The position numbers were made by a program, and so were the translations under genes. Below the pieces are notes generated by a model that did not search any database, was not told the origin of the DNA, and saw only the letters and a list, made by a program, of their open reading frames with translations. A DNA stretch of 64,000 nt, taken from UBA4742 sp963773335. Lineage in GTDB: Bacteria; Actinomycetota; Acidimicrobiia; Acidimicrobiales; Acidimicrobilacustridaceae. The DNA lies in contig CAVZAT010000004.1 in the NCBI GenBank assembly GCA_963773335.1, positions 186,001 to 250,000 of the forward strand, written 5' to 3'. Positions 56,848 through 64,000 of the stretch are shown here, one piece after another (positions within the stretch are counted from its first letter, which is position 1; each line of letters opens with the position of its first letter).

Positions 56848-57881
56848 GGAACCGGCTCGCGAGGGGTTCCCCACCGAGCGGCTTGTTCCTGGGCCCGCAG
56901 GGTCAGGTCGCTCACCGCGATGACGTGGTTCCGCGACATGAGGCGTTCGCCGTCATCGGCCAGATCGGTCAGTAGGAGTTCGGCCCAGTCGACTTCGATG
57001 TCGGTCACCTCGACCCGGCGGGCGCCGTCCGCGTCGACGTGGAGCAGGTGCTCGGCGCCGTTGCGGCCGCCAACGTCGATGTTGGCCCGCACCTCGAGGG
57101 TGCCGGCCGTGCCGATGACGGCGAGGCGGACATCTCCCCAGGTCCCGAGGCCGGCCGGGCTGAGGAAGTCGACCTCATGCTCACCCTGGACGCCAGGTGC
57201 TACCAGGGTCAGCGACCCGACGTCCTGGAAGTCGGGATGATCGGGGGTGTGCATGTTGCCGACCGCCGACGAGCGCACCTCGACCCGATCCGGGTCGTCC
57301 ACCAGCGCCAGGAACTGGTCGACCTGGTGGGAGGCGAGGTCGACGAGGATGCCACCGCTGGTCTTGGGGTCCCAGAACCAGTCCGGCCGCCGATCGGCGT
57401 CGAGGGAGTGGGGACCGCACCCGGCGATGCGCACGACCTTGCCGATGGCACCCGAGCGGGCCAGACGCACCGCCTCGGCGATGGCTCGGTTCTCGAAGCG
57501 TTCGGTGAACACGACTGTCCACCTGCGGCCCCGCTGACCGGCGAGCGCGTCGATGACCTCGGCCAGCTGGGCACGGGTCGTGACCCCCGGTTTGGCACTC
57601 ACGACAGCCTTCCCGGCGCGGAGTGCCGCGACCGCGATCGCCGCCCGGTGGGCAGGCACCGCGGCGGTGACGACCACGTCGACGCCGGTGTCGTCGAGGA
57701 TCTCCGGCAGCTGCGCCTCGATGGAGTCGTTGCGCCAACCGCGGTAGGCGTCGACGAGCGACCCGTCCGGTGTGTGGGCGACGGTCTCGGCGCCGGCCCG
57801 CACGAGTGCGTCGACGATCTGGAACACGTGCAGGTGATCCGCGCCGGCTACAGCCACACGGGGTGGGCCCGAACGCGTCAC
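56844..57881 (-). CDS. Gfo/Idh/MocA-family oxidoreductase 1
   Basis: Intact 345 residues starting at GTG 57881 (GTGA overlap with the lipoprotein gene). Unusual Rossmann entry RVAVAGADHLHVFQIVDALV (AGADH instead of GxGxxG); VVVTAAVPAHRAAIAVAALR; GKAVVSAKPGVTTRAQLAEV with AKPG in place of EKP; WFWDPKTSGGILVDLASHQV followed by DQFLALV (GGGxxxDxxxHxxD). It belongs to the family branch whose genes often adjoin sugar-acid or glycan genes. Differs clearly from its neighbour, so it probably has a distinct substrate or step. Confidence 0.9.
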   Translation of the reverse strand: MTRSGPPRVAVAGADHLHVFQIVDALVRAGAETVAHTPDGSLVDAYRGWRNDSIEAQLPEILDDTGVDVVVTAAVPAHRAAIAVAALRAGKAVVSAKPGVTTRAQLAEVIDALAGQRGRRWTVVFTERFENRAIAEAVRLARSGAIGKVVRIAGCGPHSLDADRRPDWFWDPKTSGGILVDLASHQVDQFLALVDDPDRVEVRSSAVGNMHTPDHPDFQDVGSLTLVAPGVQGEHEVDFLSPAGLGTWGDVRLAVIGTAGTLEVRANIDVGGRNGAEHLLHVDADGARRVEVTDIEVDWAELLLTDLADDGERLMSRNHVIAVSDLTLRAQEQAARWGTPREPVP

Positions 57882-60131
57882 CTCACCTGCCGGGACAGCG
57901 CAGCGAAGTCCGCGGTCCACCCTGAGCGGCCCGAATGCAGCGAATATCTCGTCGAAAGGTGGTCGACGGTGCCCCAGGGGGAGTCATGGCGGGGGAAGTC
58001 CCGGATCTGCTGCTCCCGCCCCCCCACGGTGAACGGTCCTGTCGAGCCGAAGGCGATGTTGCCGGCCGACGGTGAGTGCCAGGAGACGGTGAAGCCAGCA
58101 TCGGTGCGCGATACCACCGGATCGTGCCTGGTCAGGGAGGCTACGAACGCGTCGATGTCGCCGTCGTCCTTGACGGTACCGACTTCGACGATCCACACGT
58201 TGTCGGCGCCCCCCTGAGCGACGAGGTCGAATGGCTTGACCATGCCACGAGTCGCGTAGACCGCGGGGTCGTAGGTTCGCCAGGTGGGGGCACGCCACGA
58301 CCACAGCGCGATGTAGCCGCCGGTGCGCTGGGCGACGGTCCAGTTGCCCGCCTGGCGCAGCTGGTCGAAGTGGTCCTGGGGCAGGTAGGCGTGTGTGAAG
58401 TCGCGGTACCCGAACACGGCCCAGACCAGCGGGTCGGTGGACTCGTCCCACGCCGGCTGGTAGATGTGCACCCCGGTTCGCTCGAACTGCGCGGAGCGGG
58501 GCATCGATGCCGAGCCCGTCCAGTAGCCAGGCGCGTCATCAACGGTCCAGTCGGTGGTCTTGGCGGGTTCGGTGACGGGGTGGGTCGTGAACACCATCGC
58601 GTTCTCATCGATGGCGGCCTGCCAGGCGTGCACCTGGTCGCGCATGTCCCCCGGGCGGTGGTCCACCACGGTGGCGAGCGACACCTCGGGCGCGCGCCAG
58701 GCGTAGGTGTTCGCTTCGCTGAGGAACCCGAAGTTGATCATCGCAGCCCGCGGCTGCTCCCAGTTGGCGATCTTGACCGGGTCATAGTCGTTGAGTGCGG
58801 CGAGCAGCTTGATCTGTGAGAAGCCGACGGTGTCCCACAGCCGGAACTCATTGCCGGCGTCGACGCTCACCTTGGCCAGCGGCCACATGCCGATGGCGCC
58901 CAGGCTCCACCAGAAGGGCAGGTTGGCCCGCTGGTCGAAGTCACGGCCATAGGGGGCCGGTGGGTGATCAGTGACCGGTGAACTGTCGTCGAAGAAGACG
59001 CCATGGCGCTCACGTACCACGCTGGTGCGGTCGGAGGTGGCGATGTCAACCAGGAGTTGGGGTGGCCGGTACCGCGCGCGCCGCGCAGAAGTAGGTGGCG
59101 CCGCCATCGGTCTTCGACGGGTAGGCCGCGGCGGTGTCGTCGAACATGAACTTGGTGGTGCCGAAGGTGTCCTCGTCGAGCGATGACATCTTGTCCTTCT
59201 TGTAGGTACGACCCCGGGGAGCGGTGTAGCAGCCGTCCTGGAGGTGAGCAGCCATGTCGAGCAGGCACAGGTCGAGTGCCATGGCCGCGGCGGTGACGAT
59301 CTCGGGGTCGTCGGCGAGCTCGGCGAGCATGAGCAGGGGTGTGACGTTCTTGAGCATGTAGACGTTGGAGTGCCACTCGAAGAATCCCAGCGTCGCCCGC
59401 TCGTTCACCCATTCGAGCAGTCCGGGCCGGGACCGGGCCAGGTGCTGAGCTCCCGTCAGTCCAGTGACGGTGAAGGTCTCGGTTGGGAACCGTTGCCCGG
59501 CGAGGTATTCGTTGGCCAACCCGATGACACGGTGGTTCTCCGACCAGAACCACTGGTTGTCGAGGCGATCGGAAGGCAACGGGTCGTCGTAGCGATAGCG
59601 GTTCGCCACCATCCGTTGGCCGATGGCGCTGATCAGGTCGTCGGACAGGCGGGTCATGGGCGACGAGCCGCGGCCGAGGGCCAGAAGCCAGTGCAGGTAC
59701 ATCAGGTCGAAATCCCGGGTGTCCTGCCACCCGTCTATGCGTGCCCACTGGGTGTTGAGCGAGTTGACGGTGGCCCCTGCGACGTCCCAGGTGTAGGCGG
59801 GCTCACGGGCGGCGCGAATCAGGTGCGCGGCGATCCCGACCGGGCCCGAGGCCGCAGGATCAGTCGTGGCGAACCTGAGGTAGTCGTCGACGCGACGCTG
59901 ATACATCTGCTCCGACATCAATCCGGCGCTACCGGGGCGAGCGAGCGCCCGATCAGGCGTTGATGCATGAGGGCCCCGGCCGCCGGTCCCGCTGTGCCAG
60001 GGGTCCCATGGCGAGCACCCCAGCAACAGTGTGCTACCGAGAATGGCCCCGGAGGAGGCCAGCAGGAACCCGCGGCGGTCGAGGCGGACGGGTCGCCGCA
60101 GGTCGTCTGCGGGTTCCTCAGGTGTGGGCAT
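57878..60131 (-). CDS. Tat-exported lipoprotein of ~750 residues, putative glycan-active enzyme (one frameshift)
   Basis: ATG 60131 has AAGGAGCGCCC before it; the ATG 15 bases upstream lacks a site. Signal: LDRRGFLLASSGAILGSTLL then LGC, a twin-arginine motif with a lipobox. The N-terminal ~320 residues are helical (LNTQWARIDGWQDTRDFDLM, NQWFWSENHRVIGLANEYLA, YMLKNVTPLLMLAELADDPE, SSLDEDTFGTTKFMFDDTAA). An indel near 59070 joins a second part with WWSLGAIGMWPLAKVSVDAG, FGFLSEANTYAWRAPEVSLA and beta-rich HDPVVSRTDAGFTVSWHSPS. Helical toroid followed by beta-sandwich recalls polysaccharide lyases and related enzymes, but I recognise no family signature. Gene company suggests carbohydrate breakdown outside the membrane. 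Confidence 0.7.
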
Positions 60132-61152
60132 TGGGCGCTCCTTCATCTGGAGGGTCGGGTTCCGGTCGTGGGCGGCGAGCGCAGGACGCCCCGTCGACGA
60201 GCCGCGGTTCGAGCACGGTGCGGTGCGCGGCGCGACGGCCGGCCAGGAGATCGCCGAGTCGAACGACCGCGGCCCGGCCGATCTCGGGCAGTGGCGCCGC
60301 GACGGTCGTGAGCTCGGGCGCGGTCATCGAGGCCAGATCCAGGCCGTCGGACCCGACGACCGACAGGTCGCCCGGCACCGCGAGCCCCGCATCGTGGGCG
60401 GCCACCAACAACCCCGCGGCCTGCACGTCGTTGAACGCCACCACACCGCTGGCGCCCGTGCGTCGGACGAGGTCGACCAGCGTGCGCCCCGCCGCGAACG
60501 TGGCTGGCGCCGGACCGACCTCGTCGACCCGCAGGCCCGCATGCCGCGAAGCGGCCAGCAGTCGACGCAACGCGTGTGTCCGCCGCCCCGAGGACCAGTA
60601 GTCGGCCGGGCCGCCCACCACCGCCAGGTGGCGGTGGCCGTGGGTGGCGAGGTGCCCGATCGCCAGCGCGACGATGGCCGCCTGGTCGACCACCACACTC
60701 GGAGCCAGGCGCGACTGCCGGTTCACCTGCACCGTCGGCACCCGACTCGTGGCCAGGTCCGTCACGGGGGTGAGCACGACCAGGCCGTCGACCTGGCCCT
60801 CGAGGCTGGCCAGCGCCCGGCGTTCCTCGTCGGGGTCCCCGCCAGTGTCGGCGATCAGGACCCCGAGTTCGTCAGCGCGGGCATCGACCTGGATCGCCTT
60901 GAGGATCGCCGCGAAGTACGGATTGGCGATATCGGGCACGACCACACCGATCGCACCCGCCCGGCCACTGACCAGGTGGCGCGCCGCATGGTTCGGGACG
61001 AACCCGACCGCCTCGACCGCGGCCAGGACCTCGGCCCGGGTGGCCGGGGCGACCATGGAGGGCCGACTGAGCGCCCGCGACACGGTGGCCGGGTGGACAC
61101 CGGCGCGGCGGGCGACGTCGCCCAGGGTCGGGACCCCTCTGATATCCGACAC
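60118..61152 (-). CDS. LacI-family transcriptional regulator
   Basis: Intact, 344 residues from GTG 61152; a TTG further upstream would overlap the operator and is less likely. DNA-binding head: TLGDVARRAGVHPATVSRAL and FVPNHAARHLVSGRAGAIGV. Sugar-binding core: VVVPDIANPYFAAILKAIQV, GVVAFNDVQAAGLLVAAHDA, VVGSDGLDLASMTAPELTTV. First gene of the minus-strand operon; its stop overlaps the lipoprotein start by 14 bp. A perfect palindrome 23 bp upstream is its probable operator, shared with the divergent aldolase operon. Confidence 0.93.
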   Translation of the reverse strand: MSDIRGVPTLGDVARRAGVHPATVSRALSRPSMVAPATRAEVLAAVEAVGFVPNHAARHLVSGRAGAIGVVVPDIANPYFAAILKAIQVDARADELGVLIADTGGDPDEERRALASLEGQVDGLVVLTPVTDLATSRVPTVQVNRQSRLAPSVVVDQAAIVALAIGHLATHGHRHLAVVGGPADYWSSGRRTHALRRLLAASRHAGLRVDEVGPAPATFAAGRTLVDLVRRTGASGVVAFNDVQAAGLLVAAHDAGLAVPGDLSVVGSDGLDLASMTAPELTTVAAPLPEIGRAAVVRLGDLLAGRRAAHRTVLEPRLVDGASCARRPRPEPDPPDEGAPNAHT

Positions 61153-61174
61153 TGATACGACCGTAGCAGTTGGA

Positions 61175-61188
61175 TGCAAACGTTTGCA
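61175..61188. promoter_or_regulatory. LacI-type operator palindrome
   Basis: TGCAAACGTTTGCA is a perfect 14-bp palindrome centred on CG at 61181/61182, the hallmark of LacI/CcpA-family sites. It sits 23 bp upstream of the lacI-type gene and 32 bp upstream of the divergent aldolase start, so one dimer could control both transcripts and its own synthesis. Confidence 0.85.
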
Positions 61189-61219
61189 GCTAGCCCGCGA
61201 CGCGAACCAGGATGGGGCG

Positions 61220-62171
61220 GTGACCAGCCCCGCTGATGCCCGCGTGCCGCTGCGGCCCCGCCGCCGGATCGCCGGTCACGCGGCGATGCTGCTGCCCCAC
61301 ACCCACACCGGCGAGGTCGACTGGACCTCGTTCGAGGAGCTGCTGGCGCGCACCGTGGCCGCGGGGCTGAAGCCCGCGGTGAACATGGACACCGGCTTCG
61401 TCCAGCTCGTCGACCCGGCCACCCGGGCTCAGGCCCTCGAGGTCACCCTCCGGATCGTCGGACCGAGCTTCCTGGCCGGTGCCTACGTGGCCGACCGACC
61501 CGGCGATGCCTTCAACCCCGACGCGTACACGGCGGCCATGGACGCGATCGCCGCGCACGGCGGCGTGCCCGTGGTCTTTCCATCCCACGGCCTCAACGCG
61601 CTCGACCCCGCGGCCTGGGTCGACGCGCACAAACGCTTCGCCGAGCGCACCGATCGCTTCATCGCCTTCGAGCTCGGCCCGATGTTCGTCCCCTACGGCC
61701 GCATCTACCCCCTCGAGACCTACCGCGAGCTGCTCGGCATCGCGGGCTGCGTCGGCGCCAAGCACTCCTCGCTGTCGCGCCAGGCCGAATGGGATCGCCT
61801 CGCGCTGCGCGACACGATCCGGCCCGACTTCGCGGTGCTCACCGGCAACGACCTCGCCATCGACATGGTCTGCTACGGCAGCGACTACCTGCTCGGCCTG
61901 GCGGCGTTCGCCCCCGACCTCTTCGCCCGCCGCGACCGCGCTCTGGGAGGCGGGCGACGCCGCCTTCGCGGCGCTGAACGACGCGCTGCAGCGCCTCGGC
62001 ACGTTCGCCTTCCGCGACCCGGTCCCCGCGTACCGCCACGACGCGGCGATGTGGCTCCAGCTGCGGGGCTGGATCGCCGCCGACGCCGTGGCGCCCGGCG
62101 CCCCGGCACGGCCGGAGGCGGATCGGGCCGTCCTTCGCGAGCTGGCCGCCGAGCTCGGGCTGCTCGCATGA
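61220..62171 (+). CDS. Dihydrodipicolinate synthase-family aldolase (one frameshift)
   Basis: Class I aldolase/lyase of the DapA/NanA/KDG-aldolase superfamily, about 317 residues from GTG 61220. Blocks: AAMLLPHTHTGEVDWTSFEE, LLARTVAAGLKPAVNMDTGF and YVADRPGDAFNPDAYTAAMD; RIYPLETYRELLGIAG; CVGAKHSSLSRQAEWDRL with the Schiff-base lysine in GAKHSSLS; LTGNDLAIDMVCYGSDYLLG. An indel near 61940 leads to ALWEAGDAAFAALNDALQRL and the end LAAELGLLA. The usual GTTGE and YN-P motifs are altered, so the substrate is probably a sugar acid rather than aspartate semialdehyde. Confidence 0.85.
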
Positions 62172-63617
62172 GCCCGCTCGTGCAGGTCCGGCGCCTCGCC
62201 GACGTCGAGGCCTTCACCAGGCACTGCACCACCGTAGGCGTGGACCTACCGATCGACCCGGTCGTCGAGGCAGGCGGGCCGCTGACCGCTCCCCTGGTGA
62301 TCCGCGACGGCTCCGCCGGCGAGCGGGTCGTCGGCAACCACTTGGCGGTGCTGCCCATGGAGGGATGGGACGGCACGACCGACGGCGCCCCCACCGATCT
62401 GGTCCGCCGCCGGTGGCGCCGCTTCGGGCTCAGCGGCGCCAAGCTGATCTGGGGGGGCGAAGCGGTGGCGGTCGACCCGGCCGGCCGGGCCAACCCCCAC
62501 CAGCTCGTGCTCGAGCCCCGCACGGCCGCGCCGTTCGCCGCGCCTGCGCGACGACCTGGTCGACGCGCACCGCGACGCCCACGGCCGTACCGATGATCTG
62601 ATCATCGGGCTGCAGCTCACGCACTCGGGCCGCTGGAGCCGGCCGTTCGGTGCGCCGGCGCCGCGGATCGTGACGCGCCACCTCGAGCTGGACGCCCGCG
62701 TCGGGGCCGACGCGTCGGCCATGCTCGACGACGACGAGCTCGACGCGCTGGCGCAACGCTTCGTGGACGCCGCGGTGCTGGCGGCCGACGCCGGCTTCGA
62801 CTTCGTCGACGTGAAGCACTGCCACGGCTACCTACTGCACGAACTGCTCGCCGCCTCTGACCGGCCGGGCCGCCACGGCGGATCGCTCGACCGACGGCTC
62901 GGGATGCTCCACCAGGTCGTCGACGGGATACGCGCCGCCCGGCCCGACCTCGGGATCGGAGTCCGGCTCTCCGCGTTCGACCTCGTCCCGTTCGCGCCCG
63001 GACCCGACGGGCGTGGCCAACCGGTACCCGGCGTCGGTGCGTGGCGTCCCTTCGGCGCCTCCTCCGACGGGCTGCAGGTCGATCTCACCGAGACCCACGC
63101 GGCTCTGGACCGGTTCCGGGAACTGGGCATCGGGTTGTTGTGCGTCACCGGCGGGAGCCCCTACTACAACCCCCACATCCAACGCCCGGCCTACTTCCCG
63201 CCGTCCGACGGGTACGCGCCCCCCGACGATCCCCTCGTCGATGTCGCTCGGCTCGTCCACGCCGCAGCCGAGCTCACCCACGCGCACCCGGACATGACCG
63301 TCGTCGGCAGCGGCTACTCATACCTCCAGGAGTTCGTCGGTCACGTCGCTCAGGCCGTGGTGCGACGCGGCGACGCCACCATGGTCGGCCTCGGACGGAC
63401 GATGCTGTCCTACCCGGGCCTACCGGCCGATGTCCTCGCGGGTCGGAACCTCGATCGCTCTGCGCTGTGCCGGACCTTCAGCGACTGCACCACGGCCCCC
63501 CGCCACGGCCTCGTGTCCGGTTGCTACCCCCTCGACGAGGCCTACCGATCGACACCCGAACGGGTCGAGCTGGCCGCCATCAAACGCCGAACCCGCACCA
63601 CGGTTCGACGAGGCTGA
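62168..63617 (+). CDS. Old Yellow Enzyme-family NADH:flavin oxidoreductase (one frameshift)
   Basis: ATG overlaps the aldolase stop (ATGA). About 482 residues. Start VQVRRLADVEAFTRHCTTVG; NHLAVLPMEGWDGTTDGAPT; LVRRRWRRFGLSGAKLIWGG with EAVAVDP; after an indel near 62540, LIIGLQLTHSGRWSRPFGAP (active-site H in QLTHSGR), AGFDFVDVKHCHGYLLHELL (H-x-H for substrate binding) and GGSLDRRLGMLHQVVDGIRA. Later GVGAWRPF insertions and MVGLGRTMLSYPGLPADVLA follow. The 2,4-dienoyl-CoA reductase-like TIM barrel lacks the extra FAD/4Fe-4S domains. It likely reduces an unsaturated intermediate from the preceding steps. Confidence 0.87.
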
Positions 63618-63619
63618 CC

Positions 63620-63788
63620 GCTCCAGGAACGCAACGGCTCGGCGCGTCACTTCCGCGGGGCTGCACCAGCACGACGATCCGTTGGCCCCAACGTTCGCCT
63701 TCGATACCCCGGATGAGGGCATCGAAGATCTTGGGATGGGCGTTCAGTGTCGACTCCACCTCCTCGGGCTGGATCTTCTTCGCCCGGT
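63620..63788 (-). pseudogene. C-terminal fragment of an acyl-CoA synthetase
   Basis: About 50 residues read RAKKIQPEEVESTLNAHPKI then FDALIRGIEGERWGQRIVVL. KI.PEEVE..L..HP...DA and RWGQ.VVALV are the C-terminal subdomain of AMP-forming ligases, just after the A8 hinge. The part before the fragment is replaced by an oppositely oriented enoyl-CoA hydratase sequence at about 63788. Confidence 0.6.
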
Positions 63789-64000
63789 GAGTCCGCCTAC
63801 TTCCGCGCCGCCGGCATCAACAACGGCCTGACCGCCACGGAGCTCGGACTGAGCTTCCTGTTGCCACGCGCCATCGGTTCGTCCCGCGCCTTCGAGATCA
63901 TGTTGTCGGGACGCGACGTCGACGCGCACGAGGCCGCTGCGATGGGCCTGGTTTCACACGTCGTGCCCGATGACGACCTGGTCGATGAGGCGCTCGACCT
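63789..64000 (+). CDS. Enoyl-CoA hydratase/isomerase C-terminal part, 5' missing and cut by window end
   Basis: From about 63789 the plus strand reads SAYFRAAGINNGLTATELGL, SFLLPRAIGSSRAFEIMLSG and RDVDAHEAAAMGLVSHVVPD to the window edge. This is the crotonase segment after the active-site glycines (LP..IG..RA.E..L.GR......A...GLV..VVP). The first ~120 residues are absent: an in-frame TGA lies just upstream and then unrelated antisense sequence. The gene is truncated at its 5' end here or joined wrongly. Confidence 0.65.

Noticed and set aside
60644..62596. Single 650-residue plus-strand protein
   Set aside because: Its first ~190 residues are antisense to lacI, and the rest is two genes (aldolase and Old Yellow Enzyme) joined by a frame change. 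The GTG 61220 and the ATGA at 62168 are better starts.

Overview
The window is high-GC DNA from an actinobacterium, most likely of the Acidimicrobiia. Clues are strong GC third-position bias, frequent GTG/TTG starts, a DUF2510 protein opening with a WWQASDGKWYPP motif, proline/threonine-rich membrane proteins, a DUF35/thiolase pair, a furA-katG pair, and geranylgeranyl-reductase and UbiE genes. The placement is by inference only. More than half of the recognisable genes carry one or more frameshifts, several at G/C homopolymers (e.g. 6096, 6708), beside intact neighbours. Much of this therefore looks like uncorrected sequencing error, but there are also genuine gene remnants and IS elements.

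Layout. 1-3.4 kb: formylglycine-generating enzyme (cut by the window edge), a glycosidase tail relic, and an operon cydA-cydB plus a tiny four-cysteine HiPIP-like protein. 3.5-6.2 kb: an anchored Ser/Thr/Pro-rich protein divergent from a two-component system. 6.2-8.8 kb: ApbE flavinyltransferase, ferric-reductase-like membrane protein and two Pro/Thr-rich membrane proteins. 8.9-14.8 kb: STAS and SRPBCC proteins, DUF2510 protein, a DUF35-thiolase-SRPBCC lipid operon, enoyl-CoA hydratase, CoA-binding protein. 14.8-18.9 kb: a ~1,370-residue secreted beta-helix protein with a sortase signal. 19-31 kb: SDRs, an MFS transporter, an IS3-derived mini-element, Tat-secreted and hypothetical proteins, an esterase, a large cyclase/NB-ATPase/TPR regulator, TetR, GNAT and stress-protein genes.

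31.6-53.4 kb is bracketed by two IS1380-type elements in opposite orientation. The first splits a small ORF that rejoins in frame when the element and one target copy are removed. Between them lie an NTF2-GNAT fusion, a SHOCT protein, a PRMT-like methyltransferase, acetolactate decarboxylase, an acyl-CoA synthetase, feoA-feoB-nfu behind an IdeR/DtxR-like iron box, a 1-Cys peroxiredoxin, furA-katG, hydrolases, and a probable isoprenoid-quinone group (UbiA-like protein, UbiE-type methyltransferase, geranylgeranyl-reductase-like flavoprotein). Iron uptake, peroxide defence and quinone chemistry are thus concentrated here.

53.7-64 kb: an XRE-nucleotidyltransferase (MNT) fusion with a broken HepT toxin gene, a PAP2 phosphatase, and a compact carbohydrate-type locus. 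That locus has a LacI regulator, a Tat-exported lipoprotein of unrecognised family and two Gfo/Idh/MocA dehydrogenases on one strand. A DapA-family aldolase and an Old Yellow Enzyme lie on the other, and a perfect 14-bp LacI-type palindrome sits between them. The window ends in two gene fragments joined head to head. No tRNA, rRNA or CRISPR array was recognised.
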